NCBI GenBank assembly: GCA_963576725.1
Contig: OY755252.1
Location: 50,117,394-50,181,393, forward strand
DNA length: 64,000 nucleotides
Source: Azorinus chamasolen
Taxonomy: Eukaryota > Mollusca > Bivalvia > Cardiida > Solecurtidae
Reading direction: 5' to 3'
Below are positions 9,072 through 21,084 of the stretch, piece by piece. Made by a program: the position numbers and the translations under genes. The notes beneath the pieces are model-generated. The model ran no database searches, was not told where the DNA came from, and worked only from the letters and a program-made list of their open reading frames with translations. How positions within the stretch are numbered: position 1 is the stretch's first letter; every line of letters begins with the position of its first letter.

Positions 9072-11878
9072 TTACTCAGGCAGTCAATGGGGTCTACCGT
9101 GCACCCCTAGACTTTTTTCATGAGAACCAAAATGTTCAGAAAAGTCTCCTGAATCAGAATCACGAATGTACTCAAGTTTAAATTCTTTTAGGCTATATGT
9201 ATTATAACCGTAACCATGGCAACCCCCCAGTTTTTCGTAATGATGACTCATACCTACAAATGCTGGTACCAAATGGAAGATACGACATTGTGCTTTTATT
9301 TCCAACTTGTTTTTTTTAAATTACCTTATTTGAATACTCATGAATATTAATGAGAACATTAAAAAAGTATAAAAATAACGTAAACCTTTCAATTTTTATA
9401 CTACAAATATCAGAAAATAACTTCAAATGCAGTTTAACATGATGACAAAAACCCCAGAAAATAAAATGTCCAATTTGTGGACCAAAGCATTAACTTTAAG
9501 TACCGTTTTGACCGTTTCCATGGCAACACACCAGTTTTCGTAATGATGGCCCGTACCTGCAAAATCGTCCATATCACAGCCAGTTTTTGTCTTAAACCTA
9601 TAAAACCGGTAACAAATTGGATATAGGATATTGTGCTTTTATTTTCAGCTGTTTTGTTTTTAAATTACACCGAACCGCAAAAGAAACGCAACAGCTAGGG
9701 AAACACATATAATTTAAAACTAAACAGTTCAAATGATAAATAACGGTTTTATTTCATTTTATATGTATCTTGCCTACATACTGTAAACATTTATTAAAAT
9801 GTATCAACAAATACTTCCGATTTCATTATGTCAAAGTTCATTACCCACAAATTCAATTTTCACACATTGTCAATACCTCGTGTATCCTCCAATGGCTATT
9901 GATAATGTGTGAAAATTGAACTCATTGGTAATGAACTTTAACATAATAAAATGGGAGTTATTTGTTGATATATTTTTAAGAAAATTTCACGGTATGTAGA
10001 TAAGGTACCAATAAACTGAAATACATTTGTTTAGTTTAGTTTTAGTTTAGTTTAGAATTATATGTGTTTCTCCAACTGCTGCGTTTCTTTTGCGGTTCGG
10101 TGTACCTTAGTTGCATTCACATGCATATTAATGAGAATAAATTAACAAAAATGCAAAATGGTTAGCTAAAGTTTACAATGATCACTGAATATCACCAAGA
10201 GTGTTAGATAAATGAATTTGGGACAAATTATATATCAATAAAGCAGTTAAATGTAATATAGCAATTAAAAACAATAACAGAAAAGTGTTTGGGGTCTTGG
10301 CTTCCAACAGTTACCATGGAAGCAGTGCATGGTCATTTTGGTAACAGTTTTAGACATAAAAGTTATTTATTCATCACCAAAAGGTACATTTAATATTGCA
10401 AGCTATATTTGGAGAATGGTGTAATGTTGCGCTCGGCATACAGCCAAACATGTTATCTTCAATATTGTGTCTCCTTGTTTTCTTATCACTAATTAATATT
10501 CATGATGATGCAAATAAGATAATTTGCATAAAGTAAACCAATCATTAAGATTCATACATCAATTACCGGGTATATGTTTATATTATTTATAATTATCGCC
10601 AAAGTAGGTCGCAATATCTTTGTATGTTGCAGCTATTTTAACACTCCATTGTATGAGCAATGAGGTTAGAATGGTTGCCTAGGAAACAGATATAGCACCA
10701 TAAGTGCTATATAATTTTTGCCAAATTTATTTATCTAACAATCTTGGTGATATTCAGTGATCACTGTAGACTTTAGCTAACCATTTTGCATTTTTGTTTG
10801 CTTTATAAGAGAAAGACTGGTGTCTGTCGAAAATTTCAACATCTATTACTGTTCTCATAAATATTCATACATATACAAATTAGTTTATATCAGAAAAGTA
10901 ATAGTTACTATTAAAGCAATGCCTCATATCTATGTTTGTAACAATTGATTTCATGATTCATAAAAAATAACTGAGATCTAGCGGAGTATTACAGGTAGAT
11001 GTCAAATTTCCAAAATTTGTGAAAGGGTCGGTTACCATGGAAATCGTTACACTGTTACTTACAGTTCATTGTTTGGGTATCAATTTAGATACTTTGCTTT
11101 CTGAGTATTTTGTCATCAATTAAAATTACATTTGAAGTTCTTTTCTGATATTGGTAGGATAATTTTTTTTAATTATTCTCATTAATATTCATGTGTATGC
11201 AAATAAGGTAATTCCTAAGTATAGCCTTGAAACAAACGCAAAAGGTCTTAGCTTTAATTCGGTACCAGTTTTATACAGTTAGCACAAAAAACTTTCTGTG
11301 ATGTGGAAGATTTTTGCAGGTAGGTGTCGACTAACAAAATATGTGTGAACAGAGTAAAATGAATGGTTACTATGGAAACAGTCAAAAAGTTACTTAGAGT
11401 TGAATTTGTGGTCCTAAATTTGATATTTTGTTTTCTGAGGATTTTGTCATCATGTTAAACTGCATCTGAAGTTGTTTTCTGATATTTGTAGAATTAAAAT
11501 TAAATAGTTTACATTATTTACGTTATTTCTATATCGTTTTTACTATTTTTAACGTTATCATTAATATTAATGAGTATGTAAAAAAGGTAATTTAAACAAA
11601 CACGCTAGAAATAAAAGCAGAATGATCTATCTCCAATTTGGTACCAGTTTTATAGTTTTAGGACAAAAACTGACTGTGATATGGGCGAATTTGTAGGTAT
11701 GGGTCATCATTACGAAAACTGGGGTGTTGCCATTGAAACAGTTAAAATACACATAGCCTGACAGAAATTAAACGAGTACATTCGCGATTCTGATTCAGGA
11801 GACTTTTCTGAACATTTTGGTACCCATGAATAAAAGTCTAGGGGGATGCACGGTAGACCCCATTTGTTCCCTGAGTAA
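9072..11878. mobile_element. 2.8-kb foldback-type DNA element
   Basis: Left end TTACTCAGG plus a subterminal block (tctaccgtgcacccctag, then cttttttcatgagaacca) is mirrored at the right end (cctgagtaa at 11870-11878, with ctagggggatgcacggtaga inside it). Pairing continues discontinuously through both arms, including aaaatgcaaaatggttagc at about 10150 and its inverse at about 10775. The arms consist of imperfect blocks that each carry 'cattaatattcatga' and a 'ccatggaaac' step. There is no transposase frame. A separate MITE (9668-10102) has inserted in the left arm. Its subterminal sequence matches the 8.5-kb element at 47438-55963. Confidence 0.75.
9668..10102. mobile_element. 435-bp Tc1/mariner-like MITE nested in foldback element
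   Basis: The TIR CACCGAACCGCAAAAGAAAC is matched by its inverse at the right end and flanked by TA on both sides. Removing the element restores an 'aaattaccttag' string that is seen uninterrupted elsewhere in the arms (compare 9319). Inner arms continue as 'aacacatataattt' and 'aaattatatgtgtt'. No coding capacity. Confidence 0.85.
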
Positions 11879-12199
11879 ATAATTGAATGTATCCAACACG
11901 ATGTTTTATTATTTTATCGATAGTATGCGTTTATTGTTCTGGTCTTAACTAAAAGCTTTACTCTGACGAGGAAATGTCAGATTGAATGCATTTTCGTCAC
12001 ATGTTATATTCACTATTCTTTCACCTTTCACCTGTTGAACATTCATGTATGCATTATGATATTATAAGTATGTATGAGATAATTTTGTTATAATTACAAA
12101 TACACAACGAATGTTTTAGTATTGGTAGACACCATAGAAGTCCATAAGCAAACAGAGCAGGCCTTTGTCTTTTGTTGTCAAAGGCGTGAAAATGTGTTT

Positions 12200-12345
12200 A
12201 TATGAAGGAAATGGTTAATCAGAGTATGAAATACTTTGTGTTCTGATGATACCCGTAGTTCTCCTTCAGCACAAAGCCATGTGATGGCCTCATATGAGAT
12301 TATCTGCCCATCACAGGTCAGTGGTGTTCTAGCTCTCATGGGAAT
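12200..12345. repeat. Dispersed repeat fragment shared with 24597-24740
   Basis: The strings 'ttctccttcagcacaaagcc' and 'atgtgatggcctcatatg' recur in inverted form at 24605-24650. The minus-strand open frame here is explained by the repeat and is not called as a gene. Confidence 0.6.
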
Positions 12346-12599
12346 TAGTCGCATTAACACGCACACGTGTCTGTGTATTGTCTTGATAGCTGCGTATGGA
12401 ATTTATATACAATGAATGACTCAGTGCCTTCCCAAGGCATACAAGTTTAACGGTTCTCTTTGGATTAAAATTATAACGTGGATGTTGTAACAGTTTTATC
12501 TTAGTTTAATTAATTAGTGTTGCACTTGTTTGACAAATGCTTCAATTGCACTAGACATAGAAGGCAAACACGACAAGTTTAGCCAATTTGTCAGCATTA

Positions 12600-13200
12600 A
12601 TGGGTATCAGCAGAAACTTAAACTAGCACCGAGACTCCTACAGGAACTCAAATTAGCCTGCTGCTGACATTTCCAATGTAGAAACTGCAAATAGCAATAT
12701 TGTGACATTAGTAATTCCGCATTTGTGGAGGAAAATATTCCTTTGTCTAAACGGGCTAAGTCCCCGCACACCAAATGGCTGAGCCAGTTTGTCAGCATGA
12801 ATTGTACCTCCAACAGGGACTCAAACTGGCACCGACACTGACCGACATTCAACCTAGAATGCTGCTGACATTCCAATGCGGAAAATGTGAAAGAACAATG
12901 TGGTGATAGTCGTGATTCTGAAATTGTGGAGGACAGCAGTCCTGTGTCTAGACGGGCTAAGTTTCGGACACAGAAAGGCCGAGCTGAGGTAAATATGAAC
13001 AGCAACACTGTGAGTAGCCGGGTTAAGTCCCGAATCAGTCAAATTTAACTGAGGTAAACATGGGCAGCAACACTGTGAGTAGCCGGGCTATGTCCCCATA
13101 CACTGTCAAATAGAGCTCAGGTAAATACGGAAAGCAACACTGTGAGTAGACTATGCCCCGAACACTGTCAAATAGAGATGAGGCAACATGGACGCAATAG
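12600..13200. repeat. Degenerate repeats of unknown origin
   Basis: Blocks such as 'cagcaacactgtgagtag' with 'ccgggctaagtccc' occur three to four times at 60-70 bp spacing between 12940 and 13190, with older diverged forms upstream (cgggctaagtccccgcac at about 12756). No intact frame crosses the region. Short conserved peptides (VEENIPLSKRAKS and EIVEDSSPVSRRAKF) hint that the ancestor of the repeat was coding. Confidence 0.5.
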
Positions 13201-13354
13201 TCCTTACCCAGAACGACATACTTGCTATAAAGAAAGAGCAACAGCCACCTATTGAATGGTTGATTTATTGTGTTTATTAGCTTCTGTTTCTGCTCACTAT
13301 GGGTCAATTTGGACGCACAAGAGAGAGGGGAGAGGATACAGAGAAACCGATTAA

Positions 13355-13654
13355 CAGGCACAGCTGTACCTTATGCAGACCTTGGTAGAGAAAATTGGGG
13401 ACATGCAATCAAATGTTGACCGACTAAACTATGTTGCTGATGCCTCTGGTGACGAGGACAGTATTGGTGGCATAGATACGATGGTTTGCAATTCTGATGA
13501 CATCAGCATTGTGTGTCCACCTTCATTTGCAAGCGGTCTCGTCCAGGGTTTAGCTGCCGCCTGGTCACTTGAGGACCCACAGGGCCTCAAAGTAATCGCT
13601 GATTTACCACAGCTAGCTCAAAAGCTTCAGCCGGTTGCACCACCACCAACATGA
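13355..13654 (+). pseudogene. Isolated open segment, possibly remnant of an element protein
   Basis: From the stop at 13352 the frame is open to TGA at 13652-13654. The first ATG, at 13373, would give 93 residues. The sequence is acidic and non-repetitive (DASGDEDSIGGID, VCPPSFASGLVQG, AAAWSLEDPQGLKV) and ends in a Pro run (VAPPPT). It follows degenerate repeats with coding-like peptides and precedes a 27-bp array, so it may be the tail of a gag-like or transposon protein. I do not recognise it. Confidence 0.3.
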
Positions 13655-13787
13655 AAGGCTTACCAGATAGGTGCCTCCCCAAAAATGTCCACGCTTTAGG
13701 CATTGAGCATACAATGTATATATCGACTTGAATGTGAGTCGGGACTCATCAATGACAATCCTTTTTACACAACTTCTGATAAGAACA

Positions 13788-14250
13788 TATAACGACAGAT
13801 ATTGGTGGCACAATCGAGCTCACTGTAGAGCCAGTCACAATCGAGCTCACTATCGGGTCCGTCACAATTGAGCTCACTGTAGAGTCAGTCACAATCCGGC
13901 TCGCTGTAGAGCCAGTCACCATCAAGCTCTCTGTAGAGTCAGTAACAATCAAGCTCACTGCAGCGCCAGTCACAATCGAGCTCACTATAGAGCCAGTCAC
14001 AATCGAGCTCACTGTAGATCCATTGCAAACTCAGCCAAGAAAAACTATTTTCAATGCATTATGCCATCTTCGACAAGGCAATACCAACATCTCTGATAAG
14101 ATGAGTCATTGTACGAACTACTACGGTCTTCCTCCGAAAACATCTAATAGTATTTACAGGCTTATTCTAAAATCTAATTTCGTTCAATATGTTCATTTCA
14201 ACCTGGATAGCCCCCAATCAGCTGTGAGATTGGTAAATGCCGGCCATTAA
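13788..14250 (+). CDS. Open frame with nonapeptide repeats (27-bp minisatellite)
   Basis: The array at 13806-14025 has about 8 units of cacaatcgagctcactgtag + 'agccagt'. Because 27 is a multiple of three, the plus strand reads a TIELTVEPV-type nonapeptide repeat that stays in frame into a unique tail (PRKTIFNALCHLRQGN, ending VRLVNAGH) and TAA at 14248-14250. There is no ATG at the start; it might be an exon or an old coding segment. The minus strand is also open across the array, so openness alone is weak evidence. Confidence 0.3.
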
Positions 14251-14744
14251 TGGCCCATATAGCTGAAAGATGCATACTATGCTCTGAATATACCAAGAGG
14301 TTTCAATAGTTAAAGTTTATTTGAAGTGGCCAGTTTTTTAATTTACTTGCTTACAAAATCATTTTAAGCTGTGCTCCTAGAAAATTTTCAGAATTGCTAT
14401 GATAAGTGATTAAATGTTAAAAATTCTGAAAGGGGGTGATCCCCCGAGAGCAAAAATCGCAACACAAAAAGAGAAAATTGCAGACTCGGTTTTATTGAGT
14501 CTGTTCATGAACAGTAATTGAAAATGCAACACTGCTCACGCCCCCTAGCACCGGCTTAAGCGGTATTCAATTTTCAGAACAAGAAGTACTGAAATTCATG
14601 ATCTCGAAGGATCAGAAGGTATAACAACACTGAGAATGAAGTACGGGGCGACGTTTTACGGCCGCCACACAAGCACTTAACACCTTGTGCATTATAGTAT
14701 CCTTAACATGAAATCAAAAAGAAATATGTGGGTTACAGACTTCT

Positions 14745-15124
14745 TTTTTTGCTCACCTGGCACTAAATACCAAATTGAGCTATTTGGACCACCCTGTGTC
14801 CGTCGTCCGGCATTGTCTGTCGTCAACTTTTTAATTCAAACGACATCTCCCCTAAAATTATAAGGTCAAATGTAATGAAACTTTCCAAGAATGGTCATTG
14901 GGTGATCCTCTGTCAAAATAGCTAAAATGGTTTGGCTCCATGTAGAACTCTGGTTGCCATGGCAACCAAAAGAAAAATCCTTAAATATCTTCTTCTCCAA
15001 AACCAATAGTCAGATTTAAAAATAATGTTATGGAAATAATCATTAGGTGACTGTTTACTGAAATAGCTAAAACCATGACAATATCTAAAAGAACATGGCC
15101 GCTAGGGGGCGGGGCCTATTTTCC

Positions 15125-15189
<65 letters not shown>

Positions 15190-16210
15190 GTATATATATA
15201 CATAGATAACATAGCAAAACCTTCAAATCTTTTCTCCAAAACTAATGGTCTGATTTCAGAATAATTTAGTAAGAGTAATCATTAGGTAACTCCCTACCAA
15301 AATAGCTAAAATGGGTTGCCATGGCAACCAAAGGACAAATCTATAAATTTCTTCTCCAAATTAAAACCGATGGTCAGCTTTAAAAACAATTTGATGGGAG
15401 TAATCATAAGGTGACTATCTACAACAAAATTAAAACCATCTAAAATACATGGCTGCTCGGTGCAGACCTGTTTTCCTTATAGATATAGAAAACATATCTC
15501 CTCAAAATCTCCTCTTCTCCAATACCAATGGTCTGATTTCAGAATAATTTGATGGGAATAAGCATTAGGTAACCCCTACCAAAACAGCTGAAACAGTGAC
15601 AATATCTAAAACAAGAGGACCATGATGACCCTGATATCTCTCACCGGACAATTAGAGGAGGAGATTTTCAAATGTTTCACTAAATGTTTCTGTAGAAACT
15701 GGTCACCCCTGGGGCGACCCCTTGGGCATAATTTATATAACTTGTGTAGAGGACCTGAACATAATGCTATATGCCAAATATTAAAGCTGAGAACCTTCCA
15801 TTTTCAGAGAAGATTTTCAAATTTTTCACTATATGTTTCTATTGAAAACTGGCCACCCCTGGGACTGGCCCAATTTTAACACCAGAGGCATAATTTATGT
15901 AACTTTTTAGACGACCTAAACATGATGATATGTGCCAAATATGAAAGCTGAGAACCTTCCAGTTTCAGAGGAGAAGATTTCCAAAGCTTTTCTATATGTT
16001 TCTATAGAAAACAATGCACCCCTGGGGTGGGGCCAATTTTGACCCCAGGGGCATAATTTGTATATCCTTTGTAGAGGACCTATAGATGATGATATGTACC
16101 AAAATTGAAAGCTAAGAACCCTGTAGATTCAGAAGAGAAGATTTTTTAAAGGTTCAAATTGTTGACTACCGACGACGCATGCCGACGGAAGACGGACATC
16201 AGCCGATGAC
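14745..16210. mobile_element. 1.4-kb dispersed repeat (CTCACC-ended), copy 1
   Basis: Starts with 'gctcacctggcac' and a 'gtccgtcgtccgg' step and ends with 'gacggaagacggacatcag'. Inside are four imperfect blocks of 'cttttgtagaggacctgaac' and 'cccctgggg' type. A second copy at 48315-49756 shares the end and the blocks. No protein is recognisable. I recall similar repeats in bivalves, where they behave as non-autonomous DNA elements. Confidence 0.7.
15127..15195. repeat. (TA)n microsatellite
   Basis: About 60 bases of uninterrupted TA followed by 'cacgtatatatata'. It lies inside the 1.4-kb repeat copy and is absent from the second copy, so it expanded after insertion. Confidence 0.95.
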
Positions 16211-17510
16211 ATTGAGACATGATTAAATGTTTATAAATGCTGGCCGAAATCAGTCGTCCGAAATTTGCGTTATCCAGAATACCGGTTCGCTTGTTTCCTT
16301 TGTAGAGAGTATTCTGCGCAGAAAGCTGCGCAGAACTTACTACCGAAATCGTCTTTAACATACAGGTATATTTCTTGCCTACCAGATCCTGGTGCATTAA
16401 GTATCAATTCCTTTAATAGCATGGGTCAAACTATAGATTCTATGCTTTTCCACCTTTTAATCTGATGGAGTTCTGCATATTTTCAAACAAGACAAGTCAA
16501 AGGGACTTGTCTTGTGCCAAATTGGACTCCCCAGTTGTATTACCCAGTGTTATCAAACAATGTGTGTTCAAGCTCCAATGAATAAACCTGTTAACACTTC
16601 CTTTTACTATGGACAGAATGCATCCCCTGCACCACAACTTAACATAGTTAGTGCTAGTACATGTATATCATGTGTTATGGCTAATTATCAAGGCAGGTGA
16701 CTATCAGACAGTGCCATTGCTGTAAGTATGCATTCATGTATAGTTAAAACTAAAACACAATATCAAGTACATGTATATCTTTCTTAGTTGAGTTTGCACT
16801 GTAACAAAAATAACATGCAAGCTTTTGTAAATTTCTTCGGATCTATGCTACTTCGGTTGGATTATCTTATAGTGCTATCCATATGGCTAGGAGTCTTCTT
16901 TCATTGTCGCCCCGCGTAAGCGATATGTGTTTCGCTCATGGTAGGAACAGTCATTACTGTAACGTTGAGGAATGAAAGTTTTCCTACTTGACTGGGCAAT
17001 ATGTAGATCGATTAAGAGTATGAATAACACATCATAGGTGATGAAACAAAATTAAGCATTGCTTGTATTATTGCATTAAGAAATAAATACGTTATTTATA
17101 CTAAATAGCCGATCCTTTCGAATTTCCGGTGCAATAGTCTTGCCACAAGTGTTTGTGGAAATATTTCAGTAAATACACATTTCAATGTATTGTTTTTGGT
17201 TTAATGCCGATTTAAAGCTAGTTTTAAGAAATAACATAAATTTGCTTTTTAAAGTTTGGCCCACTTAAGAGTAAAACTCCTACAAATTATGGAGTATAAA
17301 TAAATGTTTTAGTTTATTCTCGACTCGAAGCTAGCCAGGATATTGTCATTTCAACGGAACCGACAACTTCCCGCGAAGATCACTCCGTAACAAAGAAATA
17401 ATTTGCTTTACACTTTCGAAACAGAAAGAAATTAATAATGCCATAAATTTTGTTATTGAATACTTCGTGCATTATGTTTTTTCTAATCAAACTGAATTGT
17501 CCATGATAAA
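16211..17510. other. No gene recognised
   Basis: AT-rich DNA with only short open frames. Nothing here matches another part of the window at a level I can see. Confidence 0.45.
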
Positions 17511-17519
17511 TTGACTTAC

Positions 17520-18292
17520 TGCTTTAACCCTTTCCCTCATAGGCTATCTTTAGATCCATCCTCTTTGAATGAATCTACCGAAAAGGAGCATTTACTACAG
17601 GAAATGAAAATTTCAGAATTGCGTAGTTGTGAAACCATTGTGATAAATAGAGTATTTGCGCCTAATACCCCCATTCCACTGGGCGGCGATTCCACTGCGC
17701 TCATGGTGATCATGGCGAATCTCCAAATTCTTCCAAATCGCCGCCATGTGCCTAATTTTGGGAATCGGGCGTTTCCAGTACGCTTATAGTACGCTTCAAT
17801 AACGATCTCGCTGCGCTGTTTACGATCCTGTCCAATAGGGGCTGTCTGATCTTGGTCTATTCTGTTTGCAAATGTGTGAAAAAGCATTTATATGTTGACA
17901 AATATCTCGGCGCTTTAGTTGCGATGCGCTTGCGATTGCGCTACGTTACTCACGCTGCGACTACGATACTGCTGCGTTCATGAATTTCTTACTACGCTTT
18001 TGCGGCGATTCGAGTCCACGGCGATGCCGCTACGATTGGTTTGAGCAAGGTCAAAACAATCGCCGTGAAGTGGCGATCAAGAAGCTTCTGTTGCGCTTCT
18101 ACTACGATCAGGGCGTTTCTATTGCGCTGTTGGCGTTCCTGCTACGATTCGCGGCGTGTTTACCAAAATTTCGAAGCGTAGCGGAATTGCCGCTCAGTGG
18201 AATGGGGGTATAAGGAGCTTTATCACAATGGTTCCAAAGGTGACTTTTACAGAGGCGTAGAAAGGCACATTTATGGAGGAAAGGGTTAAAAG
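17520..18292. mobile_element. Hairpin family B copy split by a nested element
   Basis: The left half (cctctttgaatgaatctacc, gaaaaggagcatttacta, gtgaaaccattgtgataaat) and right half (tatcacaatggttccaa, then 'ggaaagggttaa') form one palindromic repeat when the 545-bp insert at 17666-18210 is removed. Other copies lie at 42330-42470, 59500-59630 and 60330-60530. Confidence 0.75.
17666..18210. mobile_element. 545-bp TIR element, CpG-rich, TAA target duplication
   Basis: Ends TACCCCCATTCCACTGGGCG and the inverse of TACCCCCATTCCACTGAGCG, flanked by TAA on both sides (17663-17665 and 18211-18213). A 3-bp TWA duplication is typical of PIF/Harbinger elements, so a non-autonomous member is likely. The interior is unusually CpG-rich, with recurring 'ctacgat' and 'ttgcg' steps. 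No transposase frame. Confidence 0.65.
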
Positions 18293-18429
18293 ACCACAAT
18301 GAATGGAACGTTAATCATTAGTTCAACGACTGGTCGAAAGTAATCTAAAATAGAACAGAAATCCTGAAGGTAGTTGTCCGGGCTTGTTTCTACTAAACAT
18401 ATTGGTTGTGCTTAACGGTTAATTACATT

Positions 18430-18668
18430 AACCCTTTCCCTGTTGCAGATTCACGTAAGAAATAATGACACTATGAATAGTTATTAGCTGATTTTAATTA
18501 TAATGACATGATATTTTGGTATTGGTAGAAATTAGAGTCGAGCCTATTATATTTTCATAAGCGAATAGAGAAGTCCTTGATCAGATGTACGGCTCTTCTA
18601 CGATCGTTCTGATCTGGGTCTACTCCATTTGCAATGCGTGAAAACACGTTTACATGAGGGAAATGGTT
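18430..18668 (+). repeat. Hairpin family A copy
   Basis: The order is 'aaccctttccctgttg', 'aataatgacactatgaatag', 'tattggtagaaa', then arms 'cgaatagagaagtccttgat' and 'gatctgggtctactcc', and the end 'gagggaaatggttaa'. The central palindrome is imperfect. Confidence 0.75.
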
Positions 18669-18737
18669 AAGCAAAATAATAGCTGTTCAACAGCACTTTC
18701 TTTTATTGCTAATTTTACAGAGGAGGGGGGAGTATTT

Positions 18738-19552
<815 letters not shown>

Positions 19553-19559
19553 TTAGTTC

Positions 19560-20160
19560 AATAGTGTGCAAGTAACATGGTTACAATAGCATAGCAATTT
19601 AAATTAAATTAAGATATTTCTTTCTTACGGGGTGATCTCCGTTAAACAGGTAGTGTCCTTTCTGCTCTTCCACGAAAATTTCTTACTAACATGAGATACT
19701 GAAATACTCATGAACTCTGTGTACAGTTTACATTACAAAAAGTGTAAGCTAATAAAATTTATGTCATTTCGAAACACTGTCGAAAAGATTTGAATAATAA
19801 CGCATACAAAATGACGGGAATAAATAGTTTTAATAATATAGCCACTATCTCGATTCAAATAGACACTTTAATTTCCCTTTTAATTTCATTCATTATCAGT
19901 GCTATTTAATATAATTTTCATGCTGCTGTTGTTTACTGATAATCAAATTCCAAATCTATAGACTTTCCTTCAAATTGGAACCAAAACCAAATTCTTCAAA
20001 ACCTCAATAAATGGTTAAGCTGAATCGATTCTTTTTCAACCGTCTAAGTTATCCGAGTCAGGTTAGTATTAGATCAACACATTATTAATATACTTGTCAA
20101 CAGCTGAAGTTACCAGACACAATACTTAGACAATAATTCTAAAGGTAACAAATATACCTT
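19560..20160. other. No gene recognised
   Basis: AT-rich DNA between the GATA array and the retrotransposon. No long frame. The true 5' end of the retrotransposon may lie between about 20160 and 20428, but I see no boundary. Confidence 0.45.
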
Positions 20161-20427
20161 GTTCATGTTACGTGTCCATGTTTTCATTTCCGATTATTAT
20201 TCACTATTCAGTAATAGGCGACCTTTGATGCTTCGCATCGTCTTGTCATTAATTGTGGTGAAAGGGCGCGGTTATTCTGTGGTTTCACGTCTTATTATCA
20301 CCAGATTTACGTTTGGGTCCTTTAACATCAGACAGTCCTGCCTCGTCCCATCCGTACCTGAGCTGCCTCAATAGTATTTAATTATTTGAAGGCACAGTCT
20401 CCCACAGGTAGCCATCACAGATGCATC

Positions 20428-21084
20428 ATGCCGCTCCTAAAGGACAGTATTGTTTGCACGTATGTCCTGTGTGTTTTTCTTTTTTTGGTATTGTGTCTCA
20501 AAAGCGTGGGTAATAGAAATTCAGAGAATGCAGCACTGAATAAATTTGAACATATGACCATCAGTGGAACAGAACAGTTTGGCTATACATATTTCTTGTG
20601 TATTGATCTTCATACTTTCACACAAACTAATCTATATGTCTCCACGGGTACTCTGTCTGTCATTCTCACAAAACCTAAGCCAAAGGAGTACATTACTATA
20701 TCAAAATGGTATGTCCCTGAATATCGTCTGAGCAAAATTGGATCTTTAAGTGTATTAATCAAGTCTTTCCACAAGAAATGCCGAGTTGATCGAGCTAAAC
20801 CAAGTAAACTTTTGTTTCTCTTTATACTTCTTGTTTTGGCAAACGACATTGAAAGTAACCCTGGCCCCAGTAATGACAGTACAAGATACATTTGTGGTAC
20901 CTGTGACAGGACTGTCACCTGGGAAGACAGGGTCATAGTCTGTGAAACGTGTGACCAGTGGTTCCACATTGATTGCCAAAGTGTACATAGTGGGACTTAT
21001 GAAAATCTTAATGGCAGCATGGTCAGTTGGCACTGCCTAGTTTGCAACAGTCCAAATTACACTTTACTTTACTTTACTTTTTGA
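20428..21084 (+). pseudogene. Leader-2A-PHD segment of element 1 ORF
   Basis: The first in-frame ATG is at 20428. The leader has a hydrophobic segment near its N-terminus (residues about 8-25, VCTYVLCVFLFLVLC) and a second just before residue 139. At 20845-20868 the frame reads DIESNPGP, which fits the 2A consensus DxExNPGP that causes ribosome skipping between Gly and Pro. The Pro is residue 147, so a leader of 146 residues would be released. A PHD-type C4HC3 zinc finger follows (CGTC, CETCDQWFHIDC, WHCLVC, residues about 156-206). The frame then ends at TGA (21082) within an ACTTT repeat run. The endonuclease continues in another frame, so one frameshift separates them. Confidence 0.85.

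Noticed and set aside
12178..12366. Minus-strand frame with LTCDGQ and TWLCAEGE that looks CCP-like
   Set aside because: The same DNA recurs at 24600-24740 as a dispersed inverted repeat, it has no splice signals, and cysteine spacing does not fit a CCP module.
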